A stretch of 64,000 nt of DNA from CAWCKS01 sp963796195 (GCA_963796195.1 CAWCKS010000012.1:1-64000), one strand, 5' to 3'; positions 49,564 to 59,932 are shown, numbered from the stretch's first letter. Notes: generated from the letters alone by a model not told the origin. Program-made: numbers and translations.

Positions 49564-50541
49564 TTAACCAGCGCGCTTCTGCCGCGCCGGCGCGCGGCCA
49601 TTGCGCTTCGCGGTCTCGCGGCTCGGCTCGGCCTTGGCTTTCGCCGCACGCTGGCCCTTGCCCTCGATCGGCAGCAGCATCTCACGCTGGCCTTCGACCC
49701 GCTTCTTGCCCTTGGCCGCCGACTTCTTGGCTGGCTCCTCGGCCTTCTCGGCTTTGGTCTCGACCTTGCCGCCCTTCAGGCTCTGGCGCAGCGCATCCAT
49801 CAGGTTGATGACGTTGCCTTCGGTCTTGACCTTGGCCTTCGGGATCACGCGGCCGGCCTTCTTCTCGTTGATCAGCTCGATCAGCGCGGTCTCGTAGTGA
49901 TCGTCGAAGTCTTCGGGTTTGAAATGCCCGGTCTTCTGGTCGACGATGTGCTTGGCGAGATCGAGCATATCCTTGGTGATCTTCACGTCCTGAATATCGT
50001 CGAAATAATCGGATGCTGCGCGCACCTCGTACTGATAGCGCAGCAACAGTCCGACCAGACCCTTGTCGCGCGCCTCGAGCGCGACGATGTGTTCGCGGTT
50101 GGTCAGCACCAGCCGCGCCAGCGCAACCTTGTTGGTGGCCTTGATGGTGTCGCGGATCACGGCATAGGCGTCGTGGCCGACCTTGCCGTCGGGTACGAGG
50201 TAGTACGGCCGGACGACATAGAGCTCGTCGATCTCGTCGCGCGGCACGAAGCGGTCGATATCGATGGTGTGGTTGGATTCGAGCGCGATGTTGTCGAGTT
50301 CGTCCTTGGTCACCTCGATGTAGGCGTCGGTGTCGACCTTGTAGCCCTTGACGATATCGGCGTTGTCGACGTCCTCGCCGGTGACGGCGTCGACGCGCTG
50401 ATACTTGATGCGGTTGCCGGTCTTGCGGTTGATCTGGTTGAACGAGACCTTTTCGGTATCGGAGGTCGCCGGGAACAGGGCGACCGGGCAGGTCACCAGC
50501 GACAGGCGGAGAAAGCCCTTCCAGTTTGCGCGCGGGGCCAT
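49564..50541 (-). CDS. ku: Non-homologous end-joining protein Ku
   Basis: Bacterial Ku of 325 residues; it forms a homodimeric ring on DNA ends and recruits LigD. The core begins APRANWKGFLRLSLVTCPVALFPA and contains YLVPDGKVGHDAYAVIRDTI and LVLTNREHIVALEARDKGL, characteristic of bacterial Ku. The last ~75 residues are Lys/Ala/Glu-rich, a long basic tail that in other Ku proteins binds DNA and LigD. I start at the ATG at 50541 with GGAG upstream. It is first in the operon with the small RHH-like protein and ligD. Confidence 0.96.
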   Translation of the reverse strand: MAPRANWKGFLRLSLVTCPVALFPATSDTEKVSFNQINRKTGNRIKYQRVDAVTGEDVDNADIVKGYKVDTDAYIEVTKDELDNIALESNHTIDIDRFVPRDEIDELYVVRPYYLVPDGKVGHDAYAVIRDTIKATNKVALARLVLTNREHIVALEARDKGLVGLLLRYQYEVRAASDYFDDIQDVKITKDMLDLAKHIVDQKTGHFKPEDFDDHYETALIELINEKKAGRVIPKAKVKTEGNVINLMDALRQSLKGGKVETKAEKAEEPAKKSAAKGKKRVEGQREMLLPIEGKGQRAAKAKAEPSRETAKRNGRAPARQKRAG

Positions 50542-50787
50542 CGAAAACTCCAGAACACAACTTTGATTTGAGCAGCTCGCTTCGGGCAACTCCGGAGCAC
50601 GCTCTAACAAGTCATCATATCATGAGAGGGTGAACGCTCCGAGTTCGTCGGCTTCGCCGGTGACGTCCCACTCTCGCGATCGTGGTTAAGGCAAACGCAC
50701 GGCACGCCAAGGCGTTGCAAGATATTGGGGCGATCGTGTCGAGACCATACAGCCGCGTTCTGGTTGCGTTCTGAGGCGGCACGTCTG

Positions 50788-51201
50788 TCAGGCCGTCGAG
50801 CCGCGCGCGGTGTTGCGCAGGCTGAAGATGCCGAGCACTACGAACAGCACCAGTGCAATGACCTGCGCGATCAGGAAGGGTGGCTCGGACTGCGTCGGCG
50901 CGAGTTCTTTCAGCGGCCCGACTTTCTGGAACGACTGGATGATCAGCACCACGAAATTGAAATACTGCGCGAGGATCGCGGTAATCACGTAAAGCCAGCG
51001 GCCGGCGCCGGAAAAGTGCAGGGGATAGCGGGCGATCACCGCGAGCAGCAGCAGGACAAGCGAGATTGCGCCGACGATCTGCCCCGGGGTCACGCCGGTG
51101 CGCGGAAACAGGAAGCCTGTCACGCTGGTCAAGATCGTCATGATCAGGAAAAACGCGTTCAAACCATCACGTCGTTTTGCCTTCAGGAAGCCGTCAATCA
51201 T
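50788..51201 (-). CDS. Small integral membrane protein of unknown function
   Basis: Protein of about 137 residues with four hydrophobic helices (FFLIMTILTSVTGFLF, GAISLVLLLLAVIA, WLYVITAILAQYFNFVVLII, IAQVIALVLFVVLGIF). No catalytic or binding motif is visible. I prefer the ATG at 51201 (MIDGFLKAKRRDG), which sets a short basic cytoplasmic start before helix 1; ATG 51243 would add 14 residues of doubtful value. It stands alone between ku and the ArsR regulator. Confidence 0.72.
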   Translation of the reverse strand: MIDGFLKAKRRDGLNAFFLIMTILTSVTGFLFPRTGVTPGQIVGAISLVLLLLAVIARYPLHFSGAGRWLYVITAILAQYFNFVVLIIQSFQKVGPLKELAPTQSEPPFLIAQVIALVLFVVLGIFSLRNTARGSTA

Positions 51202-51303
51202 CACGAAATCCGGAAACGATGCCGGCCAGGCTGATGAGGACATGAATGATCGTAAAGGTCGGCGAAGCGAAGAACATGACGATGCACCCCTTTGCGCTGA
51301 TGG

Positions 51304-51380
51304 CGCATGATCCGGAAAAGCTTACCATCGGGCTTGCCCCGACGGGTGGAGGCCGGTTTTCCGAGATGATCACGCTCGAT
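51304..51380. repeat. Family C palindrome (copy 2, interrupted)
   Basis: Outer GCATGATCCGGAAAAGC and GGCCGGTTTTCCGAGATGATCACG match the arms of the copy at 22651-22692, but about 33 bp of unrelated sequence (with its own CGGGCTTGCCCCG hairpin) separates them. The two halves can still pair. Confidence 0.6.
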
Positions 51381-51417
51381 CGAAACCCAGGCTATCATGC
51401 ACCGGAAATCATGACGA

Positions 51418-52173
51418 TTATTGCGGCACAGAGCTGCGTTGCGAATAGCTGCCTTGCAGATCGCGCGGCGAGTTGATCTCGCCAATATCGTTCACCTTGC
51501 CGAACAGCGCCTCGAAATGGTCGCGGCCACGCGGTGTGAAGCTGACGACGCGCGAGGCGCGTTCACGCCGCGCCCATTTCAAGGAGAAAATGCGATCGAG
51601 CATCGCGGCGCCCAGCGCGCCGGCAAGGTGATTGCGCCGCACGCTCCAGTCGAGGCAGGCTTTGCAGATCGGCCGCCGCGCGCCGCCGAGGGCGTCGAGG
51701 TCGACGCCGAACTCGGCGCAGAAGTGTTTTCCCCGCGACGTTAACACGAGCTCGGCGTCGGCGTACTCCAGCATCTTTCGCTGCGTGAGGTGGTCGAACA
51801 CGCGCACGCCGAAGTCGCCGGCGAGGTGGTCGTAGCACACCCGCGCCTGCCGCATCTGCGGGTCCTTCGGTCCGGTACGCACCCGACGATGGCCGGCATG
51901 GTCGGCAAGCCCTGCGAGCGCTTCCAGCGCCGCCGCGACCTCTGAGTCCTTGAGACGGAAGTAGCGGTGCCGACCCTGCTTCTGCGGCGCAACGAGCCCA
52001 CCGGCTTCGAGCTTGGCAAGATGCGAGCTTGCGGTCTGCGGCGTGACGCCAGCTTCCTGCGCGAGTTCGGTCGCGGTCAGCGCCTGGCCGGACATCAGCG
52101 CGGTCAGCATATTGGCGCGGGCGGGGTCGCCGACCAGCGAGGCGATGATGGCGATATCGGGTCCGAGTTTCAT
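51418..52173 (-). CDS. ArsR-family transcriptional regulator with long C-terminal domain
   Basis: Protein of 251 residues. The first ~100 residues are an ArsR winged helix (ARANMLTALMSGQALTATELA, TPQTASSHLAKLEAGGLV, GRHRYFRLKDSEVAAALEAL). The C-terminal ~140 residues hold three Cys, in ARVCYDHLAGDFGVR, GKHFCAEFGV and ICKACLDW, the last pair as CKAC, possibly a metal or redox sensor. This long form is a known ArsR/SmtB-like subfamily. The ATG at 52173 gives MKLGPDIA. No obvious target gene adjoins. Confidence 0.85.
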   Translation of the reverse strand: MKLGPDIAIIASLVGDPARANMLTALMSGQALTATELAQEAGVTPQTASSHLAKLEAGGLVAPQKQGRHRYFRLKDSEVAAALEALAGLADHAGHRRVRTGPKDPQMRQARVCYDHLAGDFGVRVFDHLTQRKMLEYADAELVLTSRGKHFCAEFGVDLDALGGARRPICKACLDWSVRRNHLAGALGAAMLDRIFSLKWARRERASRVVSFTPRGRDHFEALFGKVNDIGEINSPRDLQGSYSQRSSVPQ

Positions 52174-52242
52174 GACCCGATCATAACGCAGGTTTTGCGC
52201 CCATGGTTCGATGCGCGTCGAACTATTTGCGGACCCGGCAGA

Positions 52243-53011
52243 TCAGTTCGCGGCGGCGCGTTCGCCGGCAACCATGGTCGGCGGCCGCGTGAGTGTCGGC
52301 GGCATCAGCAGCGGACGATCGTCGCCGACCTCGGCCTTCACCGGCGCGACTTTCATGCCGGTCAGCTTGTCCCGGATCGATCCGGTCAGCCCGGCATAGT
52401 CCGACACCGGGGTGAAATCCGCGGCCTCAGCGTTGCCGGCGCGCGTACCGCTGAAGGCGACGAGGCCGGTTGAAGTCGCGACCACGTCACCGGGGCGTAG
52501 CGTGGTGTCGAGCGAAACGTCGATCGGCGCGAGGCCTGTCGGGATCGCGCCCGTTGCAGGTGCAACCCGGGCTGAGCTGCTTGCGGTAGACGTAGGCGTT
52601 TGCCGTCTCGGAGTAGTGCTCGCCGTTGGCCGCCATCGCGCTGTCGATGCTGGAACCGAAGAACACGCGCGTCGCGCTTGCCGGGCAAAACGCCTGGCAC
52701 AGCTGCGCCGGCGGTGTGCCGCTGCGGGCCAGAATGGGAAAATAACGCCCGTCGCACATTCGCACGCAATGCGCGTACTGACCGCCGCCGCCACCGCCAT
52801 CGGCCTCGATCGGCGGCAACGGCTGGGCGGACTGCGGATTGGCGTAACCGTTCGCGTGCGGCTGAGCCGGCGCCGAATTGCTCTGATTGTTGAACAGGAA
52901 ATCGAAGAAGCCGGCCGATGCCGCGCGCGGCGCTACAGCGAGCGACATCGCGACCAGCACAACAGGTGTCGTGCGACGAATGTGGCGCAGACCACGCAAA
53001 TCGTTACGCAA
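52243..53011 (-). CDS. DUF2865 secreted protein, frameshifted near 52560
   Basis: Exported protein of about 255 residues. The TTG at 53011 has GGAG upstream and gives a twin-part signal region (VVLVAMSLAVAPRAASA). The mature part begins GFFDFLFNNQ, then a low-complexity P/Q/G stretch, then the Cys-rich DUF2865 core (YAHCVRMCDGRYFPI, AQLCQAFCPASATRVFFG, SPGCTCNGRDP). One extra base near 52560 breaks the frame; the corrected chain continues TGLAPIDVSLDTTLRPGD to the stop at 52243. The function of DUF2865 is unknown; the even Cys count suggests disulfides in the periplasm. Confidence 0.8.
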
Positions 53012-53140
53012 CGCTTACTCCACCCGGCAGGCAACTCGGACGACAGCGGTCGAGACGCGACAGCCACGCGCGCATCTTGATCCGAGTCAGAGTTTAACGT
53101 GAGATGGTAAACGAGCGGTGAGTGGAGCGATTTTGAGCTG

Positions 53141-53267
53141 GTCGTCCCCGCGCACGCGGGGACCCATACGCCGCAGCACCAGTGAGATTACCAGCGAGGA
53201 TTGGCTCTCGCGATCAAGTTAGATTAGCGGCACAGGGATTAAGGGTCCCCGCGTGCGCGGGGACGAC
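53141..53267. repeat. Family A paired palindrome (unit 2)
   Basis: Inverted copies at 53141-53168 (GTCCCCGCGCACGCGGGGAC then CCATA) and 53243-53267. It has the same orientation and inner CGCCGCAGCA as unit 1. It ends eight bases from the corrected pyrE stop and may terminate or stabilise that transcript. Confidence 0.85.
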
Positions 53268-53274
53268 GCCGGAG

Positions 53275-53869
53275 CTACGCGATCTTCTTCGCCGCCTGCT
53301 TGGCGTCGTCCTTCAAGAATTCGCTCGCCTTGAACAGCGACTTGAACGGCAGGCCTGCTTGCTTGAAAGCTCTCTGCGGCGCCTTCCTCGCGGTCGACCA
53401 TGGTCAGCACCAGCGCGACCTCACCGCCAGCCTCGCGGACCGCTTCGGCCGCCTTCAACGCCGAGCCGCCGGTCGTCGTGACGTCTTCGACGATCACGAT
53501 GCGCTTGCCGTTCAGCGACTCGTCTTTGGTCAGGCCTTCGACCTGCGCCTTGGCGCCGTACTCCTTCGGCTTCTTGCGTACGAAGAACGCCGATATCGGA
53601 TGCCCATTGATCCACGATAGCTGCGCGATCGCGCCCGCGATCGGCACCGCGCCCATCTCGAGCCCGCCGACATAGTCGTACTTGCCGTCCTTCAGCGCGT
53701 CGAAGGTGAGCTCCGCCAGCAGTGCCGCGCCTTCCGGGTTGAGCATGGTCGGCTTCAGGTTGAAGTAGAAGTCGCTCTTGCGGCCCGATGCGAGCGTCAC
53801 CTCGCCGCGTCCGAATGACCGGTTGGCGATGATGCGTTGAAGGCGTGCACGCGATGCAGAGATGGACAC
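53275..53869 (-). CDS. pyrE: Orotate phosphoribosyltransferase, frameshifted near 53383
   Basis: Pyrimidine-biosynthesis enzyme that makes OMP from orotate and PRPP. The PRPP loop RIVIVEDVTTTGGSA and GLEMGAVPIAGAIAQ are intact, as is RKKPKEYG. Near 53383 one extra T breaks the frame; skipping it gives SFKQAGLPFKSLFKASEFL and the family-like tail KQAAKKIA with TAG at 53275-53277. I prefer the GTG at 53869 (VSISASRARL, GAGAGA upstream), giving ~197 residues; the frame is open to 53941. It is essential without uracil, so the break is almost surely an error. Confidence 0.92.
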
Positions 53870-54100
53870 GGCGGATCTCTCAAGGCTGTTCTTGTTGGCG
53901 GGCGAATGTAGCGGCGAAGCGTTCGACATTCCAGTGGTCAAAAGGTACCTTCAACAGCGCTCCGTTCATCTCGGGTACATCCTGGCTGCAACCGACGATA
54001 GTTATGTCCGGTCGCAGCAAAAGGTTCCTGGCGCTGCCTCGCGAGTTGTGATGCCCTGCCGTTTCGCGATAGGACATAAGTGGTTTCGCGAGGGGTCATC

Positions 54101-54728
54101 ATGAGCATCGAACTCTACGCCTGGGACACGCCGAACGGGCGCAAGATCAGCGTCGCGCTGGAAGAGATGGGGCTGCCGTATACGGTGCACCCGGTCAACA
54201 TCGGCAAGGGCGAACAGCAGGCGCCGGCGTTTCTGAAAATCAGCCCGAATGGGCGAATTCCAGCGATCGTCGACAGCGAGGGGCCGGGCAACGAGATCAT
54301 CAGCGTGTTTGAGTCCGGCGCAATCCTGCTCTATCTCGGCGAGAAGACTGGCAAGTTCCTCCCCACAGACCAGCGCAAGCGGATTGTCGTCTACGAATGG
54401 CTGATGTGGCAGATGGGCGGGTTCGGCCCAATGCCCGGCCAGGTGCATCATTTCATTGCACTCTCAGAGCGAGCAGGACCGCGCGTACGGGCTGGCCCGC
54501 TACTCGAAGGAGACGCGCCGGCTCTATGGCGTGCTCAACCTGCGCCTGCGCGATCATGAGTTTGTCGCGGGCGCGCTCTCGATCGCCGACTTCGCCATCC
54601 TCGGCTGGGCCTGGCGCCACGAGCGCCACAAGGTGTCGTTCGACGACTATCCCAATGTCGGCCGCTGGTACGCGACGCTGATGGCCCGGCCCGCGGTGAA
54701 GCGGGGGTTTGAGGTGAAGCTGACGTAG
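54101..54728 (+). CDS. Glutathione S-transferase (YfcG/Ure2-like), frameshifted near 54462
   Basis: Protein of about 208 residues. The thioredoxin-like N-domain reads ELYAWDTPNGRKISVALEEMG, with ISPNGRIPAIVD (cis-Pro) and FESGAILLYLGEKTG for glutathione binding; the helical C-domain follows. The TPNGRK motif and Asn near the active site are those of the nu-class/YfcG-YghU disulfide-bond reductase group. One inserted T near 54462 breaks the frame; the corrected chain QSEQDRAYGLARYSKE runs to TAG 54728. The ATG at 54101 is preceded by GAGGGG. It is convergent with the FMN reductase, separated by a repeat. Confidence 0.88.
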
Positions 54729-54737
54729 GACTTCGCA

Positions 54738-54860
54738 GTCGTCCCCGCGAATGCGGGGACCCATAACCCCTGTGCCGATTGCATTTCACAGATTTCTTGA
54801 TTTCGATCCGTCGCATCGGTTCTGCTGCGGCGTATGGGTCTCCGCGTTCGCGGAGACGAC
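54738..54860. repeat. Family A paired palindrome (unit 3)
   Basis: Inverted copies at 54738-54765 and 54833-54860, the second with paired changes (TCTCCGCG...CGCGGAGA) that keep the palindrome. The inner junction CTGCGGCGTATGGGT mirrors unit 2. It fills almost the whole gap between two convergent genes (stops at 54728 and 54870). Confidence 0.85.
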
Positions 54861-54869
54861 TGCCAAGAG

Positions 54870-55406
54870 CTATTGCGCCTTTGAAATCTGAATCGCATCA
54901 ACAAACGCCGCCACCGCTTGTCGCAGCGGCTCGGCAAGCTCAGGGCTTGCCACGATCTCGTCGGCGCCGAGCGTGGTGCCGAGCAGCGGCAGCGTGACCG
55001 ACGCCTCGGCGACGAGCCGGGCCGACATTGTCTCCAGCGTCGTCGTCAGCGACGCCAGCGCATGAGTGGCACGCGGCGAGACATTGATCAGCGCGACCGG
55101 TTTGTTCGGAAACTCAAGGCTGCCGACCAGCCAGTCGAGCGCATTTTTCAATGTGCCGGGAACACCGCGAGCATATTCCGGGCTTGACATCAGAACGCCA
55201 TCGACTGCGCCGACCAGCGCGCGGAACTCGCCGACGGTGCCAGGCACGCGCTCATTGTCGAAATCCGGATTGAAGTGCGGCAACTCGCCGAGCCGCTGAT
55301 ACAGCTCGATCGTCACGTCAGGCGGCGCCAACCGCGCGGCTGCCTGAAGCACCTTAGTGTTCGACGAGGCCGCCCGCAGACTGCCCGAGATCGCGAGAAG
55401 ACGCAT
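54870..55406 (-). CDS. NADPH-dependent FMN reductase
   Basis: Flavodoxin-fold protein of 178 residues. The FMN phosphate loop is SGSLRAASSNTKVL at the N-terminus, and SSPEYARGVPGTLKNALDWL is the classical family signature. It reduces FMN, quinones or azo compounds with NAD(P)H; the physiological substrate is unknown. The ATG at 55406 gives MRLLAISG. It starts 12 bp after the polA stop on the same strand, so it may be co-transcribed. Confidence 0.92.
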   Translation of the reverse strand: MRLLAISGSLRAASSNTKVLQAAARLAPPDVTIELYQRLGELPHFNPDFDNERVPGTVGEFRALVGAVDGVLMSSPEYARGVPGTLKNALDWLVGSLEFPNKPVALINVSPRATHALASLTTTLETMSARLVAEASVTLPLLGTTLGADEIVASPELAEPLRQAVAAFVDAIQISKAQ

Positions 55407-55418
55407 CGGCGACGTGTC

Positions 55419-58400
55419 CTAGTGCGCCTCGTCCCAGTTGGCCGCGGCGCGGGCGTCGACATGCAGCGGCACCGCCATCGCGACTGCCGGGAACGGCGCG
55501 TCCTGCATGACGTGCTGCACGACCGGCAGCGTCGCCGCAACCTCCTCGTCGGGTACCTCGAAGATCAGCTCGTCATGCACCTGCAACAGCATCTGCGCCG
55601 ACAGCTTCTTCGCCTTCAGCGCGACTTCCATGCGGATCATGGCGCGGCGGATGATGTCGGCTGCCGAACCCTGTAAACGCGCGTTGATCGCGGCGCGCTC
55701 GTTGAACGAGCGGATCGACGGGTTTGAGGCCTTGATGTCCGGGTAATGACACTTGCGGCCGAACAGCGTCGTGACATAGCCGTGCTCGCGGCAGAAGTCG
55801 CGCGTCGCATCCATGTAGGCCCGGATGCCCGGAAAACGCTCAAAATATTTCTTGATGTAGGCGGAGGCTTCCTCGCGCGGGATGCCGAGCTGGTTGGCCA
55901 GCCCAAACGCCGAGATGCCGTAGATGATACCGAAGTTGATCGCCTTGGCGCGACGGCGCACTTCGCCCGGCATGTCCTTGATCGGCACGCCGAACATTTC
56001 CGACGCCGTCATGGCGTGAATGTCGAGGCCGTCCTGGAACGCCTGCCGTAGCACGGGGATGTCGGCGATCTCCGCAAGCAGCCGGAGCTCGATCTGCGAA
56101 TAGTCAGCTGACACCAGCTTGTGGCCCGGCGTCGCGACAAAGGCGCGGCGAATTTTTCGGCCGTCCTCGGTGCGTACCGGGATGTTCTGCAGGTTGGGAT
56201 CGTTCGACGACAGCCGTCCCGTCGTGGTCGCGGCCAGCGCGTAGGTCGTGTGCACGCGATGGGTCTGCGGATTGACGAAGGTCGGCAGCGCGTCGGTATA
56301 GGTCGACTTCAGCTTGGTGACCTGCCGCCACTCCAGAATTTTTTCGGGAAATCGTGGCCCTGTTCGGCGAGGTCGTCGAGAATCTGCGCCGACGTTGACC
56401 ACGCGCCGGTCTTGGTCTTGGTGCCGCCCGGAAGGCCCATCTTGCCGAACAGGATGTCGCCGAGCTGTTTTGGGCTGCCGATATTGATCGGCTCGCCGGC
56501 CAGCTCCTGGATTTCGGCCTCGACCCGCGCGGCGGTCTGCGCGAAGTCGCCCGACAGCCGCGACAGCGTCTGGCGGTCGATCGAGATGCCGCGCCGCTCC
56601 ATCCGCGCCAGCACGCCGACCATCGGCCGCTCCAGCGTCTCGTACACCGCGCCCATGTGCTCGGAGACAAGCCGCGGCTTCAACACGTGCCACAGGCGGA
56701 AGGCGATGTCGGCTTCTTCGGCGGCGTGCTCGGTGGCGCGCTCGATCGACACCTGGTCGTAGGTCAGCCGGTTCTTGCCGCTGCCTGTGATGTCGGCGCG
56801 CGCAATCGGCGTATGCCCGAGCCAGCTCTCCGAGAGATCGTCGATGCCGTGGTTCATGCGCCCGGCATTGAGCACATAGGAGATCAGCGTGATGTCGTCG
56901 ATTGCTGCGACCTCGATGCCGTGCTGCGCAAACAGCAGCGTGTTGAATTTCATGTCGTCGGAGATCTTCAGCACGCCGTTGTCAGCGAGTAGCGGCTTGA
57001 GCGCAGCGAGTGCGTCTTGTTCCGTGATCTGATCGGGTGCGAGGCCGCCGGAGAACAGCCCGCTGCCGTCGCCTTCCTTTTTGTGCGTCAGCGGCACGTA
57101 GCAGGCGTCGTTTGGGCCAAGCGCCAGCGCAAAGCCGGTGAGCTCGGCCTGCATCGGGTCGAAGCTCGACGTCGTCGAGACGATGGCGACGTGCCCAAAA
57201 TCCTTGGCGCGGGCGATCCATTTCTGCAGTTCGGGCAGGGTGCGCAGCGTCGTGTACTTGCTGCGGTCGAACTTGCTGTCGCGGGCGGCCGCTGCGCGCG
57301 CGTCGGCCAGCGCCTTCGGCGTCTGGTTGTCGTTGTCGGGCGCCTTGGCTAAAGGCGCCGCGCCGGGCCGCGGCGGGTTCTTGCCGCCGAACAATGGCAG
57401 CGAGCCGGTCGACGATGAGGAGGCGCTTGCGGCAGCTTGTGGCGCCCGCTCAAACCCGTCGTCGGCTGCGCCCGCGCCGCCGGCGGCAAGCCGCGCGTCC
57501 GGCATCACAGCGGACACGTCGGCTTCGAAATACTCCGCGACGCGCTTGGTCAGGCCTGAAAATTCCATCGCCTTCAGAAACGCAATCAGCCGCTTCGAGT
57601 CCGGTTCGTGGACCGCGAGCTCATCGAGCGGTACGTCGAGCTTCACGTGACTGTCGAGCTGCACCAGCTTGCGCGAGATGCGCGCCTTGTCGGCATTCTC
57701 AAGCAGCGCCTCGCGCCGCTTCGGCTGCTTGATCTCGCCCGCCCGCGCCAGCAGCGTTTCGAGGTCGCCATATTCGGTGAGCAGCTGCGCCGCGGTCTTG
57801 ACGCCGATGCCGGGCACCCCTGGCACGTTGTCGACCGAGTCGCCGGCCAAGGCTTGGACTTCGACGACTTTCTCCGGCGGCATGCCGAATTTCTCGATCA
57901 CCTCGGGGATGCCAAGCCGGCGGTCCTTCATGGTGTCGTACATCGTCACCTTGTCGGTGACGAGCTGCATCAGGTCTTTGTCGGACGAGACAATGGTCGC
58001 GGTGGCGCCGCGCTCGACCGCTTCGCGCACGTAAGTGGCGATCAGGTCGTCGGCCTCAAAGCCGCTTTGTTCGAGGCAGGGCAGGTCGAATGCCTTCACT
58101 GCCTCGCGGATCAGCGCGAATTGCGGAATGAGATCATCGGGCGCCGGCGGGCGATGTGCCTTGTAGTCCGGATAGAGCTCGTTGCGGAAGGTGACCTCGG
58201 ACTTGTCGAATATGATCGCGAGATGCGTCGGCTTGTCGCCCGGCGGCATGTCGCGCAAAAGCTTCCACAGCATGTTGCAGAAGCCTAGCACCGCATTGAC
58301 CTGCAGCCCGTCGGACTTGCGGTTGAGCGGCGGCAACGCATGGTAGGCCCGGAAAATGTAGGACGAGCCGTCGACCAGGAACACGTGGTCGCCGGTCTTG

Positions 58401-58522
58401 GTCGCAGCCGAGGCGGCCTGCTTTGGCGCGGCGGCGACCTTGGGCGCAGGCGCGCTGGTCTTCGCGGGCGCGGCCTTGGCGGCAGCGGATCTGGCTGAGG
58501 GCTTTGCGGGAGCTTTGGACAT
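55419..58522 (-). CDS. polA: DNA polymerase I, frameshifted at an A-run (56339-56344)
   Basis: Repair/replication polymerase of about 1034 residues. A Lys/Ala/Pro N-terminal tail (1-45) precedes the 5'-3' exonuclease (FLVDGSSYIFRAYHAL, SGFEADDLIATY, ALAGDSVDNVPGVPGIG). The 3'-5' exonuclease-like domain (~420-620) has lost its metal ligands. The polymerase domain is complete (SADYSQIELR, RRRAKAINFGIIYGIS, QVHDELIFEV). At the T-run on the plus strand (A6 in the coding strand) one A is missing; with A7 the chain reads FPKKILEWRQVTKLKSTY. This is a homopolymer error. Proofreading motif changes: D355 to V (residue 448), E357 to T, D424 to N, Y497 to H, D501 to E, in E. coli numbering by my alignment. 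Confidence 0.94.
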
Positions 58523-58629
58523 GCCCGCAATGTAGGGATTTTTGCCGCCCTTCGCACCCGGTTCCGGGCGCGTTACGCACGGCTTTTGTTGTTACGGGAA
58601 AGCGACCCTGCTGACGTGAATTGACGCGA

Positions 58630-59692
58630 TTACTCCGCTGCCTGCAGGCTGGCCGCCCGCGGCTTTTCCGTCAGCCAGAACATCGCCGGCCGCTCGAACA
58701 GGAATTTCAGGGAGGTATTGCGCACGCCCCACCAGAGGCAGAGCGCGCCAATCACCCCGAAGGTAGTGATCGCGACCGAGGCCCAACCGATATCGGTGAT
58801 GATGCCGAAGCGCAGCAGTGCCGTCCGCGTCGCTGCCATCGGCAGGAAGAAGGCGAGATAGATGACGATCGAGTGTTCACCGCAATAGCGCAGCGCGCCG
58901 AGCCAGTTCATGCGCGCGAGCAGCGCGCCGACCGCGATCACGGCGCAGGCGCCGGTAAGCCCTAGCCCGAGCGAAACCAGCGGCATGGTGCTGACGCCGA
59001 GATGGACCAGCGCGGCGTTGAGGAAAGCCCAGACCGAGAGCGTCATCAGCGCCAGGCGCGGCTCCACTTGCGCGGCGGCGGCAATCGCGAAGATGCGGCT
59101 CGCCATCCAGGTGCCGGTGAAGAAATAAACGAAGCGCGCGGCGAACTCGTCGGGCACCGTCCAACCGGTGTTGAGATGCGTCATCTCGAGGCCGGCGAGA
59201 ACCAGCCAGACCACGATCGGCGGCACGCCGCGCAGAAGCTTGGTGACGACGAAGAAGATCGGCAGCAGGTAGATGAACCACAGCGTGCCGAACGGCTCGA
59301 TGAAGGCTTCGAAGATAATCGGTGCCAACCTGCGCCCAGCCGTGCTGGGCGGCGAAGGCGGGTGCCTTGATGATGAACTGGATCGTCACCCACAGCACGT
59401 AGAAGTAGGCGAAGTGCACGACCTTGCGGTCGAGATAGGTGCGCCAGTTGCGATCGATGACGCGGGCAAGAAACAGGCCGGAGATCATGAAGAAGTCGGG
59501 CATGCGGAACGGGCGTGCGAATTCGACGACGGCATGCATAAAGCCTTCACGACCGGCGGCAAGCTCCATGCCGAGCGTCGAGTGCATCATCACCACCATG
59601 ACGATGCAGATGCCCTTGGCGTAGTCGACCCAGTCGACGCGGCCTTCCGTGCCTGTCCCGGTCGTGAGCATCGTTGTGCCGGAGGCTGCCAT
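58630..59692 (-). CDS. Acyltransferase-3 family membrane protein, frameshifted near 59330
   Basis: Integral membrane protein of about 353 residues with roughly ten helices. The N-terminal signature RVDWVDYAKGICIVMVVMMH, with the active His, and MPDFFMISGLFLARVIDR are those of the acyltransferase-3 family, which O-acylates sugars, lipids or antibiotics. One extra G near 59330 breaks the frame; skipping it gives VAPIIFEAFIEPFGTLWFIY and the rest of the chain to 58630. The target is unknown; a periplasmic glucan or surface polysaccharide is possible. Confidence 0.85.
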
Positions 59693-59776
59693 GGTGTCCC
59701 GTTCTGGCGCTTAAGTGCGCCATATTCCGACAGAGGAGTTTCGGTTGTCTTGCCGTCTCAAGAAATGTGCCAGTCT

Positions 59777-59932
59777 CAACCCTCATGGTGCGGAGCGGCG
59801 CAAAGGCGAGCGAAGCGACGCCGTCCTGCGGACGGCTATGGCCGCATCTCGAACCATGAGGCCCGAGACTCCGTGGCCTCATCCTTCGAGACGCCGCGCA
59901 GGCGCGGCTCCTCAGGATGAGGAGAAAGGTCC
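59777..59932. repeat. Family B repeat (copy 2)
   Basis: Begins CAACCCTCATGGTGCGGAGC, then ATCTCGAACCATGAGGCC, CTCATCCTTCGAGACGC, a perfect GCCGCGC-A-GGCGCGGC-type hairpin and CTCCTCAGGATGAGGAG. ACCCTCATGG and CCATGAGG are inverted, and CCTCATCCT/AGGATGAGG form a second stem. It shares ordered blocks with 33788-33870 and lies between the acyltransferase and hrpB starts. Confidence 0.82.

Noticed and set aside
50542..50787. Possible small gene between ku and the membrane protein
   Set aside because: No frame with a ribosome site or conserved-looking sequence; treated as the ku promoter region.
56335..56350. Programmed -1 frameshift on the A6 run in polA
   Set aside because: A -1 slip would indeed restore the frame, but the many other breaks lack slippery sites, and a lost base in a homopolymer explains it more simply.
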